The notes: generated from the sequence alone by a model not told the origin. Counted from the first letter of the stretch, positions 31,370-41,282 are shown. The stretch: 64,000 nt of DNA from Orbaceae bacterium lpD01 (GCA_036251705.1 CP133959.1:1116001-1180000); one strand, 5' to 3'. Numbers and translations are program-made.

Positions 31370-32329
31370 TTAAGGTAGTGATAGAATGAGTGAGGCACTG
31401 GCTGAAAAACGGCCGTCCGCTAAATCACTGCTGCTTAAATTGGCCTGTTTAACTAAGGCAAAGGTCACTTGTTCATCAGCCATACCACCATTGAGCGTTG
31501 ATTGAAAACTGCCAAATGGCGCGACCAATACATGATTATGAAACATCTGTACGCCAAGGGTCGCGTTCATGTTTGTGGCAATCGTATCGCTGGAAAAATC
31601 CGCTACATCCGCACTGAGTGTTACTTTGATTTTCTGATTGTTGATACTGCTATCATTACAATCAATTTTTAGATCAACAGCTTGTGTGATGCTATCTAAT
31701 CCGGTGGTCGCAATTTTATTTTTAGGAACTAAACCAAAATCGACGTAGATGTCTTCATTATTATTAATACTACACGTTCCGGTGCTTAGTACTGATTTAT
31801 TCGCTGCGGTGAATATCCAGACAAAATTCTCTTCTACATTCGTGGCACCGTTAGAAGTACTGTGTTTATTTAAATTTAATTTCATCAACGTTTGTCCCTT
31901 TTCGATAATTAAACTTTCGCCAAGTCCAGCGGGCGTAACAAAAAACATTTGAATATCAACAGGATGATACAGACTATCGGTGAGTGTCAGAATATTGGTT
32001 TTGGGCGTATTTTTTGATGAAAGCCGTTGACCTTTGATATATATCCCTGTATCGAGTGATGAGATGACACTACCAACGGTCACACCGCCAGCAGCCAGAT
32101 CCATATAGTCTACATAAATGTTAGGAAAATGATTTTTACATTCTAGATAATCGCCGACATTACCAAAAATATTCTCATCACCATGCTGTAGGTTTTCATC
32201 AATAGGAATTGCAATCGTTACTGTCGCATTACTGGCGATTTCTTTGCCGGTCAATTTATTCTGGCAAACAAAAGCTGCCGCCTGAGGCAACTGCAGCAGT
32301 ATGAACAACATAAACAGATATTTTTTCAT
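31370..32329 (-). CDS. Fimbrial tip adhesin, two-domain
   Basis: Last gene of the chaperone-usher operon. The 319 residues from ATG 32329 begin with a signal peptide (MKKYLFMLFILLQLPQAAA, then FVCQNK). The N-terminal half (about 20-180) is the unique receptor-binding (lectin) domain with cysteines in FVCQNK and LECKNHF. The C-terminal half (about 185-319) looks like a pilin domain: GTCSI, later KIDCNDS, and ends with the beta-zipper motif GRFSASASLILSLP. Length and position match FimH/MrpH-type tip adhesins. The receptor cannot be read from sequence. The gene overlaps or abuts the preceding minor pilin; an in-frame TTG at 32341 is an alternative start. Confidence 0.85.
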   Translation of the reverse strand: MKKYLFMLFILLQLPQAAAFVCQNKLTGKEIASNATVTIAIPIDENLQHGDENIFGNVGDYLECKNHFPNIYVDYMDLAAGGVTVGSVISSLDTGIYIKGQRLSSKNTPKTNILTLTDSLYHPVDIQMFFVTPAGLGESLIIEKGQTLMKLNLNKHSTSNGATNVEENFVWIFTAANKSVLSTGTCSINNNEDIYVDFGLVPKNKIATTGLDSITQAVDLKIDCNDSSINNQKIKVTLSADVADFSSDTIATNMNATLGVQMFHNHVLVAPFGSFQSTLNGGMADEQVTFALVKQANLSSSDLADGRFSASASLILSLP

Positions 32330-32341
32330 ATTTTGTACCAA

Positions 32342-32905
32342 TTAATTATATTGTAGCAAAAAAGTCGCCGTAGCACTAAATGATCCAAGACCGATAGTTT
32401 TCTGGCTAATGGCTGTCGGATCTGCCTGTAAAAAAGCTTTAAAAATTAGTGTATTATCTTTATTGATGATAGGGTATGTGGGGCCATTTTTCTCATTAAT
32501 GGCAATGAGCTGGCCACCATCAGATTCAATGCCGATGCTAACGCCACTCGCTTGGCTTTGGCTATCAATGGCCAATAAGCCCGTTTGTTGGCTACTGGCA
32601 TTACCCATAAAGGCGATGCTGATCGTTTTGGCCATCGCATTATCACAGTCGGTCAGATTGATTTGAAATGGCTGCTCAATTCGATTTAGGCGATATAAAT
32701 CACGATCATTCAATGCACCAAAATTAACTTCAATATTGGCACTTTCCGGTAAAACCGTACAAGGTTCACTGATTAATAAACCTGTGATATGAATATTACC
32801 GATAGCCAAAGCAGATTTCATGGCTAAGCCTAACCATAAACCTTGACTAATCAGCAGGAGCAAGACGGTTAATAGCAAAGAGTTAAAACGCTTTATGTGA
32901 ATCAT
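32342..32905 (-). CDS. Minor fimbrial subunit
   Basis: 187-residue pilin-domain protein with a long N-terminal hydrophobic signal (through MKSALA). The mature part begins IGNIHITGLLISEPCTVLPES; the paired cysteines are in SEPCTV and NLTDCDN, about 40 residues apart as in type 1 pilins. The C-terminus ends FSATATFLLQYN, the penultimate-tyrosine donor/chaperone-binding strand. It resembles FimF/FimG/SfmF tip-fibrillum adaptors and lies between another minor subunit and the adhesin gene. Confidence 0.85.
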   Translation of the reverse strand: MIHIKRFNSLLLTVLLLLISQGLWLGLAMKSALAIGNIHITGLLISEPCTVLPESANIEVNFGALNDRDLYRLNRIEQPFQINLTDCDNAMAKTISIAFMGNASSQQTGLLAIDSQSQASGVSIGIESDGGQLIAINEKNGPTYPIINKDNTLIFKAFLQADPTAISQKTIGLGSFSATATFLLQYN

Positions 32906-32922
32906 TAATACTCCAGAGTCGA

Positions 32923-33552
32923 TTAATCATAGATTAATTCAAAAGTGATTATCGCGTGATAAGCACCGGGTACTAATGGTGCGGCTGTTCTTATTGGTCG
33001 AACGAAATAGCTCAGTTTATTACTGTTGAGGTTTAATAATTGAGGTGGCGTATTTTCACCTATCGATAGCACTTGACCATGAGCAGTAATAAGCTGTAAA
33101 CCTAATCCTTTTGCGCCATTGACCTGAATAATATCCGGATTCATCGCGCTGGTTGCCGATAAGAAACGTATTTTTACGCCCGGTTGCTGATTACTCCAGG
33201 TTACCGTATCTGTGCGATTATTGGTGAGGGTAGTTAAGGCTTGCAGACAATCAAGTAACTCAATACTAAATTCGACAGGTCGCCCTGTATCACCGACTTT
33301 CTTGAGATCTGCCGTGACGGTATTGCCCATATCAATGGCTTGATACGCTGAATCCATTGATAATAAACAGCTACCTTGAGTGAGTGAGCCCTGGATATAT
33401 AACACCCCCTGATTGCTAGCTGCCTCCCAATCATTAACGGGTTGGCGCCAATTATCGACCACGGCTTGGCTAGAAACGGTAAACATGGTACCTACAGTGA
33501 TAGCCATGATCTGCATCCACTTTTGGTATCTTAATCTGCTACTGATAAACAT
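32923..33552 (-). CDS. Minor fimbrial subunit (PapK/MrpE-like)
   Basis: 209-residue pilin with a signal peptide ending near VSSQA. After an unusual tryptophan-containing N-terminal extension (VVDNWRQPVNDWEAAS) comes the pilin core: LYIQGSLTQGSCLLS, then FSIELLDC forming the disulfide, and a C-terminal GAYHAIITFELIYD. The extension could act as the donor strand or as an adaptor between shaft and tip. The gene starts 15 bases after the chaperone gene stop. Role as tip adaptor or terminator subunit is inferred from position. Confidence 0.82.
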   Translation of the reverse strand: MFISSRLRYQKWMQIMAITVGTMFTVSSQAVVDNWRQPVNDWEAASNQGVLYIQGSLTQGSCLLSMDSAYQAIDMGNTVTADLKKVGDTGRPVEFSIELLDCLQALTTLTNNRTDTVTWSNQQPGVKIRFLSATSAMNPDIIQVNGAKGLGLQLITAHGQVLSIGENTPPQLLNLNSNKLSYFVRPIRTAAPLVPGAYHAIITFELIYD

Positions 33553-33567
33553 ACGCTGTTCACCTAA

Positions 33568-34317
33568 TTATTGAGAATCGTTAATAACGTGACATACGTT
33601 ATTTTTACATTGAAAAAACAAATTCGGCCGTCCACCATAATCATTAATATAAGTGAGCACCGGTGCGTTACCGAGTAAATTGGCTGTTATCGCTAATTTA
33701 GTTTCACTTAAGGGCGCTATCATTACCGGATCAAAACGATTACTGGCTAAACCTGCTTTGGTGGCCGCGGCATTAATAATTGTGACATAAAATGGTGAGT
33801 CATTTTTAAATTTAACGGTTGATCCTTGGATAATAAGTTGTAATTTTTGTTGCCAATTCGTTTTATATATTTCGTTGATTGCGGCAGGGCGATAGAACAG
33901 CTTAATCTTCGTTTGAAGCGCAAGTTGTAAAACGTTCTGTTTATCACTTTTTGGTGGAATTTCCCGTAAATTAAAATAGAATAAACTCTCACGATCTTGG
34001 GGTAAATTTTTGACTTCAGGCAGCGCTTCAATTCTTACCTGACTCGCTTTGCCGGGTTCAATACGCTGAATCGGTGGTAATACCACGAACGGTGAGCTAA
34101 TTTTTTGTCCCTGACTATTTTCAATCCATGCTTGGGCTAAATAGGGTAACTGTTTATTTTTATTAGCCACATTGATCGATTCTGATTTATGATTGCCATC
34201 AAAAATGACACGGGTACGATCGAGTGAGATCGCCGCGAATGAATTTGACGATAAAAATGTGCTGATGAGCACACTACCAGCGAGTAACAAATAACGGATG
34301 TTTGGGGTTTTCATCAT
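33568..34317 (-). CDS. Periplasmic fimbrial chaperone (PapD/FimC family)
   Basis: Binds nascent pilins in the periplasm and delivers them to the usher. It has 249 residues, with a signal peptide ending near SNSFA. The mature N-terminal Ig-like domain starts AISLDRTRVIFDG, with the conserved Arg and the family pattern RESLFYFNLREIPP. The conserved lysine lies in ALQTKIKLFYRP, which with the N-terminal Arg anchors pilin C-termini. The C-terminal domain has FFQCKNNVCHV with two cysteines, as in PapD. The chaperone gene follows the usher, as in P/Mrp-type operons. Confidence 0.93.
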   Translation of the reverse strand: MMKTPNIRYLLLAGSVLISTFLSSNSFAAISLDRTRVIFDGNHKSESINVANKNKQLPYLAQAWIENSQGQKISSPFVVLPPIQRIEPGKASQVRIEALPEVKNLPQDRESLFYFNLREIPPKSDKQNVLQLALQTKIKLFYRPAAINEIYKTNWQQKLQLIIQGSTVKFKNDSPFYVTIINAAATKAGLASNRFDPVMIAPLSETKLAITANLLGNAPVLTYINDYGGRPNLFFQCKNNVCHVINDSQ

Positions 34318-34406
34318 AATTCCTCATATATCTCTTGTTGATAAGAAATAGTATCTAAAAATCTTTTCGGCACGTAGCTAATTAGTCTATTTTTTCGACT
34401 ATTTAA

Positions 34407-36902
34407 CTAATTATTTAACGCTTGGCAAACCAGCGATAATCGTTTAGATAGATCGGTTAATTGCGCTGGGAAGACGATGCGGCATTGTTGTGCACCGTTC
34501 CATTTTATAAACATCACTTCATGGGGTTGAATACCACTGATATAAGCCATGCCATTATCATCTACGATACCCGTTTCCTGTTGACGGTTGTTGATAATTT
34601 GCGCGCCAAAAGGGGGAAGCTCGCCGCTTTCCAGTGTCAGATTGACCATCATTTTTTGACCAGAAAGCACACTGAATTTGCGATAGCCAATAGCGCCATC
34701 GGTTAAGGTAAATTGAACGACTGAGTCGGTGACTTCTGCGTCCTCTGGCAGTTTATTTAAGTCAACTTTGACTTTATTACGATAGTAGCTATTCACATCA
34801 GGAATCACCGCTTTACCAAACCGATTTGAGGTCACCGCTGAACTACTGCCTTTCACGGGTATATTAGCGACGCCATCGGTATCAACTAACAGTCTGGTGC
34901 CGCCTAGTCTAGATACTCGGTGAGTATCGACACCTTCTGAGGTTAAGGTGATCCCTCCTTTGGCACTGACACCAAATGAGTAATATTCGTTATTCATATA
35001 GTTAACATTTGCGGTTAAACGGGCATTATTTGCCTGATGGTTGATATAGGCACTGGCCGTTGTTCCCTGTTTAGCGTTACCGACTGCGACTTGATAGTTA
35101 GTCTTATCACTTAACGTACTATAATAGTTAGCTTGATTAATGGTTTCATGACGATTTTGGGTTAATGAGTAACCTAAATAGTTAGCATCGCCAAGCGGTA
35201 AGGTGAGCGATAAGAATAGGCCATCATTATTCTTATTATCAAACACTTGTCGGTATGCAGACAGTGAGACACTGATATTTTTTAATGCGCCAATATCAAA
35301 ATATTTTGAGGCCATAAGGCTATAACGATCAACATTTGAACTATTCCAATAAGTTTGATGGTCATAATTAAAATAGAGTGAAGCTTGGATATCGGTAAAA
35401 TTCTTATTAAATGAGAGAGTATACATTTCACGACTACTTTTACGACGATCGCCGGTCTCTAGTGCGGTGAGATATTCCGACATACTCATATAGTTACGTT
35501 GCGTGAACCGATATCCAGCAAACTGAATTTGGCTATTGTAGCTATCAAATCGTTTTGAGTAGTTCACTCGGAAAGAGCCGCCAGTCATCATTTTTTCTTC
35601 AGGAAATCGCGTAAATGATTGTGTCATATCCAATGAGATAGCACCAAATTTAAAGAGATCGCGTCCTAAACCTAAGGATAGCGCATCATAATTTTCACTA
35701 TTTAGGCTGCCACCAAATAGTGACCAACCATTAGAGATCCCCCAGGAAAAATCGCCGGTAACAAAGAAGTTTCCTTGTGTGTGTCTATCAAGATTGGTGG
35801 GACGACCGAGTGCAACATTATAACGTACCGAACCAGGGCGTGTCAGATAGGGAATTGAGGCAGTATTGACCTGATAATTTTGTACGCTGCCATCTTGTTC
35901 TTCCACGCGTATATCTAATTGCCCGGTGATCCCACTCGGTAGATCCTGAATTTGGAATGGACCTGAAGGTACTTGCGTTTGATAAATAACACGGCCTGCC
36001 TGAGTAATAATCACCGTCGCGTTACTATTCGCAATACCGGTCACTTCTGGGGCATAACCGCGTAAATTAGGTGGTAACATATTCAGGTCGCTATTTAGAC
36101 TGATACCCGTATAGCGGAAACTATCAAATAGCGCTGAACTTAGATAATTCTCTCCAATTGAGAGTTTGGCATTGAGTTGTGGTATGGCGGTATAAGCATA
36201 GATCCTTGTCCAATCAAAAACATTCTGTGTTTTCTCGTTGGTTTCTCCCCAGCTATGATTACTACGACCTTGCCAGTCAGCGCGTACTCGCCAGGCGCCA
36301 AGGTTAGCGCCCATTACACCGTTACCATTAATATTATAGTATTTATGGTCGTTTTTATAACTACTGTTCATTTGGGTTGTGACGTTATAGTCAAACAGTA
36401 AACCATTCACACCATCATCCCATAATGATGGTGGATCCCAAGTGTTACTACGGTATTCTAAATAAGCCTGTGGAATTTGGATATTCAGTGTCGCAGTGGC
36501 TAAGTCTCCTTTAGCTTCCATACCTGGTAAGCTATTTAAATCAAGACACTGCTCATCATGCAGCCAGGTTAGTTTGTTACGTATCTCCGGCTTAAGGCCT
36601 AACTGAGCGATCAATGATTTTGATAAACATGCCTGACTATTACCTTCAGTCAATGCATAATATTCAATGGGTTGTTCTGACACAGCTTCATTGTTCATCC
36701 TCACTTTTAAGGTATAGGTACCGGGCATAATATAGCCTGGTAAGGCGAACTGATTGAGGTCGATATTTTTTCTATCTTCTAGATCTAATACATCGGTATT
36801 AAACTGCACATAATCATTAGCATAAGTCGCTCTGGCGCAAGTAATACTCACCATAAAAGCGATAAATGACCAGATATGTGTCCTGCTTAAGCAAAAAGAC
36901 AT
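34407..36902 (-). CDS. Fimbrial outer membrane usher
   Basis: Outer membrane assembly pore of 831 residues, normal for FimD/PapC (about 830-870). Signal peptide ends near CARATYA. The N-terminal chaperone-binding domain (about 28-150) starts DYVQFNTDVLDLEDRKNIDL. The 24-strand barrel follows with the usher signature PNLRGYAPEVTGIANSNATV (about 276-295) and plug region QVPSGPFQIQDLPSG. The C-terminal domains end LTDLSKRLSLVCQ with the conserved cysteine pair (QQCRIVF ... LVCQ). It is the third gene of the fimbrial operon, 37 bases after the second pilin gene. Confidence 0.95.
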   Translation of the reverse strand: MSFCLSRTHIWSFIAFMVSITCARATYANDYVQFNTDVLDLEDRKNIDLNQFALPGYIMPGTYTLKVRMNNEAVSEQPIEYYALTEGNSQACLSKSLIAQLGLKPEIRNKLTWLHDEQCLDLNSLPGMEAKGDLATATLNIQIPQAYLEYRSNTWDPPSLWDDGVNGLLFDYNVTTQMNSSYKNDHKYYNINGNGVMGANLGAWRVRADWQGRSNHSWGETNEKTQNVFDWTRIYAYTAIPQLNAKLSIGENYLSSALFDSFRYTGISLNSDLNMLPPNLRGYAPEVTGIANSNATVIITQAGRVIYQTQVPSGPFQIQDLPSGITGQLDIRVEEQDGSVQNYQVNTASIPYLTRPGSVRYNVALGRPTNLDRHTQGNFFVTGDFSWGISNGWSLFGGSLNSENYDALSLGLGRDLFKFGAISLDMTQSFTRFPEEKMMTGGSFRVNYSKRFDSYNSQIQFAGYRFTQRNYMSMSEYLTALETGDRRKSSREMYTLSFNKNFTDIQASLYFNYDHQTYWNSSNVDRYSLMASKYFDIGALKNISVSLSAYRQVFDNKNNDGLFLSLTLPLGDANYLGYSLTQNRHETINQANYYSTLSDKTNYQVAVGNAKQGTTASAYINHQANNARLTANVNYMNNEYYSFGVSAKGGITLTSEGVDTHRVSRLGGTRLLVDTDGVANIPVKGSSSAVTSNRFGKAVIPDVNSYYRNKVKVDLNKLPEDAEVTDSVVQFTLTDGAIGYRKFSVLSGQKMMVNLTLESGELPPFGAQIINNRQQETGIVDDNGMAYISGIQPHEVMFIKWNGAQQCRIVFPAQLTDLSKRLSLVCQALNN

Positions 36903-36939
36903 AAAAAATATACCTACTGAATGAACGTGGGTGAAAAAA

Positions 36940-37473
36940 TTAGTAATAATCGAGTTTAAAACGTATGATCGCTTGATAATAACCAGGTTTTAGATAGTGG
37001 CCATTAGCTATTAGTTTAATCTCATAAGTTAAGCCTGATTCATTATCTTCGGTGCCGTTGAGTAAAAATGGTTTACCTGGTGTAATTATTGTGCCACGAC
37101 TATCTTTTAAAGAGAGTTCGACCCCTCTGGCATCCCCGAAAACTTGAAAAGCATCATCATGAGCGGGACCATCAAAGGTGATATAAAAGCCTTGCCACGC
37201 TTGAGTTACTTTTTTTTCAAAATTGCAGTCGATGAGTTTGATACTGAAAAATTTACTGGGTCCTTCACCGACTTTATAAACTTCAGCCATAGGTGTTTTG
37301 CCTATCTCAATCGTTTGATCAGTTGAACCTGTATCGATCATACACGTTGAATTGCGAATCGCCCCTTGTAGATGGACCTTGCCGGAACCCTTTGGATCCG
37401 CTGCGATTGTCACCGTACTGAACATGAGCAGCAATAAAGAGACATATCGAGCAAGGTAGCGTTTATTTTTCAA
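36940..37473 (-). CDS. Minor fimbrial subunit (PapH/MrpB-like)
   Basis: 177-residue pilin with a signal peptide ending near TVTIAA. The mature part holds GSGKVHLQGAIRNSTCMID, the cysteine partner in KLIDCNFEKK, and the C-terminal GYYQAIIRFKLDYY. Located between the major pilin and the usher, the place of PapH or MrpB; PapH terminates and anchors the rod. The function as anchor is by position only. Confidence 0.82.
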   Translation of the reverse strand: MKNKRYLARYVSLLLLMFSTVTIAADPKGSGKVHLQGAIRNSTCMIDTGSTDQTIEIGKTPMAEVYKVGEGPSKFFSIKLIDCNFEKKVTQAWQGFYITFDGPAHDDAFQVFGDARGVELSLKDSRGTIITPGKPFLLNGTEDNESGLTYEIKLIANGHYLKPGYYQAIIRFKLDYY

Positions 37474-37534
37474 TATTGTTATCCTATCAAAGCGTATTTA
37501 AGTGGAGATATAAGACATATCTCCACCATCGATC

Positions 37535-38086
37535 TTATTCGTAAGATAAAACAAAATCAGTCACAGAAGTAAATGCACCAGGTGTCACTTCTTCAGCGCT
37601 ACTTAATTTCTTTAAATAGGCAGAAAATAATAAGGTGTTGTTACCTGCTTGTAGCACATGAGTAGAGGTGGTCGCCTGACCTAACGTCACTGGCGTGCCG
37701 TTACTGTCGGTGATTTGAATTCCGGCGCCAGCACCTGAACCCACAATTCCTAGCAACGTCGCATCAGAACCAGTTCCTGCTGCTGCACCACTAAAGGTGA
37801 TATTGATGGTTTTATTGGTTAATCCGGTTAAATCACAATCTTCTAAATTAATTTGGAATGATTGTGGTGATGAGGTGCCATTACTTTCAAGAACAGATTT
37901 CGTCACACTTCCTAAATCAACGGTTTGATCAACTGATTCAGGAGAGATAGAGCACGCACCTGAGTTGATGCTACCTGTAAAGTTAACGGTACCAGAACCG
38001 CCAGTAATCGTTGTGGTATCTGCCATGGCGGTTGAGAGCATTGAACCAGATAATAGAGTAATAAGTGCTAAGTTTGATAATTTCAT
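37535..38086 (-). CDS. Major fimbrial subunit
   Basis: First gene of the operon, giving the shaft pilin. From ATG 38086 (AAGGGA upstream) it has 183 residues with signal MKLSNLALITLLSGSMLSTAMA. The mature protein begins DTTTITGGSGTVNFTGSIN, has cysteines in SGACSISPES and NLEDCDLTG about 40 apart, and ends FTSVTDFVLSYE, the canonical pilin C-terminal strand. Small, glycine- and threonine-rich, and closest to the promoter, as expected for the most abundant subunit. Confidence 0.9.
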   Translation of the reverse strand: MKLSNLALITLLSGSMLSTAMADTTTITGGSGTVNFTGSINSGACSISPESVDQTVDLGSVTKSVLESNGTSSPQSFQINLEDCDLTGLTNKTINITFSGAAAGTGSDATLLGIVGSGAGAGIQITDSNGTPVTLGQATTSTHVLQAGNNTLLFSAYLKKLSSAEEVTPGAFTSVTDFVLSYE

Positions 38087-38154
38087 ATCTTTTCCCTTGT
38101 TAGCAATCAAAATTGATGAAGATATCTTTTTTTTCGGTGGAAAATAAAGCGCGC

Positions 38155-38183
38155 ATTATAGATTTCTTTTTTTTGAAAGTAAA
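38155..38183 (-). promoter_or_regulatory. Promoter of the fimbrial operon with a T8 tract in the spacer
   Basis: On the minus strand TTTACT (38183-38178) and TATAAT (38160-38155) are 17 bases apart. The spacer contains an 8-base homopolymer (T8 on the plus strand, 38167-38174). A second T8 lies in the leader at 38127-38134. The GC-rich discriminator after the -10 (GCGCGC) would suit growth-rate or stringent control. Slippage in the spacer tract could switch expression. Confidence 0.65.
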
Positions 38184-39252
38184 TAATGTTTATTTTGGTT
38201 GTTTCTGCGTTTTATTAAATTTATTAAGTGATTTTGTCTTGTTAATGGTTTCTTATTAGTTCAATGCCTTATCTGATAAGATATTTGATAAATATGCATA
38301 TTTAGCGATAATTAAGCTAAAAAAGCTTAACACCTTAAGTATTTTTTTACATTTAAGTCATGTTTAGCGCAAGTATTGATCGATGATTGTATATAAAACG
38401 TAAAGTCAAATTCAGCGTATTTTTTTATATTCAACTACTCTTTTATGTAGCTCATCAGCGGCATTGATGCTTGCTGTATCGCTATAATTGTGACTATGGT
38501 CTCAAAAATGTTGATGATTTATACAATCTAGGAAAATGGTTTTAAGTTCTAAGCGATAGCTTTTTTTTGCTTATTTTTTTCTGTAAATTCACATGGAATT
38601 AAATGAGGTTAAGTGAATTTTGATCAGCATAGCAATTAATTGTTATTTTATTATTTTTTAACGTATTTTTTCTTTTTTAAATGCTTGATGTAACCATGTT
38701 GGCCTATTTTTTATCAAGATAAACAGTTGTTATTATCAATTTCTAGACAAAGTTATCGGTAGCTTGGTGATGAAAAGGTTATTTTTTGTTAAGATTATCA
38801 TTGAGTTAAATTTTTGCTGAGAATTGATGCTTAATAATAGTCGCAAAATTAGTTGTGTGGTATGGGCTAGAAAAATGAGCAAGCCTTAACAAATAAAGTG
38901 AAACTGGATTTTTAAGATTGTCAAAGATCGGTGCTGACGGTGAGTGAAGGCTAGCCATAAAGTGACACAATTTGACTAAAATTAGTGAACCTTGTTTACC
39001 TTAAATTAGCGATTTTGTCATATTGATTGTTTAAGATATAAACGCCGTTTTTATTATTAATCTCAAGGCTTTAAGCGATATTATTAAACAATAATTGTAT
39101 AGAAATCCGAATTTATCTATTTGTGCCTAATAGGCGCAATGACGATATGCTGTCGATTTTGGTCGGTCACGGAACATCCATTGCGTCAGCTGATTATTTA
39201 TCTAAATTGCGGCCAAAAACGGATTAGTTTAAAAAAACAGACTGTATGAGGG
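38184..39252. other. 1.1-kb AT-rich stretch without a supportable gene
   Basis: Between the fimbrial promoter and the symporter gene no frame of useful length, tRNA or regulator gene was found. Fimbrial operons often have a linked regulator or an invertible promoter element with a recombinase; I looked for long inverted repeats by eye and saw none. The stretch could hold regulatory binding sites, a small RNA or decayed sequence. Confidence 0.5.
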
Positions 39253-39286
39253 AGCCCGTGAGGCTACTAATGGATACTCACGGGCT
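39253..39286 (-). terminator. Hairpin downstream of the symporter gene
   Basis: AGCCCGTGAG and CTCACGGGCT form a perfect 10-bp stem with a 14-base loop, 11 bases after the stop codon. On the minus strand the T run (TTTTTTT) starts only about 15 bases after the stem, so it is an imperfect terminator. Confidence 0.6.
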
Positions 39287-39297
39287 GAATTAATCGG

Positions 39298-40848
39298 TTA
39301 TTTATGGAGATCTTGTTCTTCAGTCCAGCAATCTGTTTGAATACCAAAATCTTGCGAGATAAATTTACCACCTTTAGTTTTTCGATAGTGCGCTAAGGCT
39401 TTTAGGACTATCGGTAAACCAATTAGTAGTAATGGCACATTGAGATAGACCATGATGATATTCATGAGATCAGAGATATACCATAGATTACCTAGCTCTA
39501 AACCGGCTAAAATCGTTAAGGCGCCAAATGGCACGAAGATAAATGAACCAAGAATACGGATAGCGATAATGAAACTGGGCTTTCTGGAGATAAAATTAGC
39601 GGAAATCTCGGCAAACGAGATCATCCCCAGTAGTGTGGTGAAAGCGAACAATCCATAACAAATACACATGATGATCTCAATGGTCGCCGCTAACATGCCG
39701 GGTACTAATGCTTTGACCGAGGTTAAATATAGACTGAGTTTGGACGCTTTAATTGATTCCCAAACCACGCCATCCACACTGCCAGTCCAAACATGGGCCA
39801 TGACAACAATAAATCCAGTTAAGGTACAAATGACCATCGTATCAAAGAAAACGCCAAAGCTCTGGACTAAGCCTTGTTCACAAGGGTGGCGATTGTTGGC
39901 GACGGCAGCGGCCATGGTGATAGTACCTTGGCCCGCTTCATTGGACATTAAGCCACGTTTAACCCCTTGAGCTAAGGCCGTGCCGATAGCACCGCCAAAA
40001 ATAGCATGGGGTAAAAATGCCCCGACAAAAACCTCTTTGAAGAAATAAGGGATTAACGGGAAATTGATTAAGATGATAATGAATGAGATCCCACAGAAGA
40101 TAGTCGCTTTTAATGGAACCAATAGATCGGAATAGGCGACAACCCGGCGGATACCACCGAAAATAATAAAGCTGCAGGCAACGACCAGTATTATCGCAAT
40201 CGTGTAGTAAAGTATTGACTGACGACTATACACCTCTCCAGTTGCTGCTTCGGCAATCCCACCAATCGCAGAGAAGACATTAAAGGTTTGTGCGGGAATA
40301 TTAAATAGGGCATAGGTGATAAATACACATGATAAAAACAGACCAACCCAGCGTTTATTACCCAGTAAGCGTTTACCATAAAAAGGTAAGCCACCGACAT
40401 ATTCATTGCCTTTTTTCTCTTTAAATATTTGGGCAAGTACCGATTCGGTAAAAGCCGAAGCCATACCAAAAAAGGCCGCGACCCACATCCAAAATAGTGC
40501 GCCAGGGCCACCAATTGATATGGCGCCAGTAATGCCAACGATATTGCCGGGTCCGGCTCGCATCGCAAGACCTAGCATGAAAGAACCGATAGCGCTCACG
40601 CCTTGTTTGGATTTTTGCCGAGAAAGCATAATTTTTATCGATGGACCAAAACTCAGGCTTTGGATAAAACGGGTACGGATGGTGAAATAGATACCTACAC
40701 CAATCAGTAAAATGACCGGGAAAGAGAACTGACCAACGACTGGAATGTTGTGGTACCAATCGATATTGGTTGGAAAATCCCAGATTGCATCGGTGATAGG
40801 GCCAAGAAAAGCAAAAAATTCATTAATTAAACTAAAGATATCTTCCAA
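39298..40848 (-). CDS. Sodium:alanine/glycine symporter (AGCS family)
   Basis: Inner-membrane amino acid importer of 516 residues with about 11 membrane segments. AGCS motifs include GVGIYFTIRTRFIQ, then GPGNIVGITGAISIGGPGALFWMW (written here with positions about 92-115), AGQGTITMAAAVANN (about 300-314) and a FGGIRRVVAYS loop. E. coli AlsT/YaaJ and DagA-type proteins are the relatives; alanine or glycine with Na+ (or H+) is the likely cargo. The start is TTG (40848) with AAGG 8 bases upstream; no in-frame ATG nearby gives a full-length protein. An M20 amidohydrolase lies upstream on the same strand, but a terminator separates them. Confidence 0.85.
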   Translation of the reverse strand: MEDIFSLINEFFAFLGPITDAIWDFPTNIDWYHNIPVVGQFSFPVILLIGVGIYFTIRTRFIQSLSFGPSIKIMLSRQKSKQGVSAIGSFMLGLAMRAGPGNIVGITGAISIGGPGALFWMWVAAFFGMASAFTESVLAQIFKEKKGNEYVGGLPFYGKRLLGNKRWVGLFLSCVFITYALFNIPAQTFNVFSAIGGIAEAATGEVYSRQSILYYTIAIILVVACSFIIFGGIRRVVAYSDLLVPLKATIFCGISFIIILINFPLIPYFFKEVFVGAFLPHAIFGGAIGTALAQGVKRGLMSNEAGQGTITMAAAVANNRHPCEQGLVQSFGVFFDTMVICTLTGFIVVMAHVWTGSVDGVVWESIKASKLSLYLTSVKALVPGMLAATIEIIMCICYGLFAFTTLLGMISFAEISANFISRKPSFIIAIRILGSFIFVPFGALTILAGLELGNLWYISDLMNIIMVYLNVPLLLIGLPIVLKALAHYRKTKGGKFISQDFGIQTDCWTEEQDLHK

Positions 40849-41282
40849 AACAAAACCTTATTATTTTCTATTCGACTTGATTTGGTTGGGTATGATACAG
40901 GAAAGATTGGCGCTAAATATAGATTAATTTCATCATATTAAATTTATTTAACATATTTACTGAGTTAATAGTTTTTCTTATGTACATTTCGCCAGACAAG
41001 GCGAGCATTAGCTTTATGTACTATTTTGATTATATTAGTTATTTCTATTTTTTATTAATGTGGATCATGAAAGTGGTTGATTTGTTTAGCAGGGCAGCCC
41101 GTTAAGTAAGCTGAGTCGTAGCTAAGTATTATAACAGAGGTATGGAACTCATATTGATTCAATCTTTATTCTGCCTTTATTGATTAAAAAGGCGGGCGGG
41201 ACGATGAAAGTGAGATGAACAATAATCAAAGCATATTCAACTAATCTGCTATTTTATAATCGCCGTATAAATAGCAAAACAG
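40849..41282. other. Gap upstream of the symporter gene
   Basis: No gene is seen. It should contain the symporter promoter; I fixed no convincing operator. Confidence 0.4.

Noticed and set aside
38184-39252. Invertible fim-type promoter element
   Set aside because: No pair of long inverted repeats was found by eye and no tyrosine recombinase gene lies nearby.
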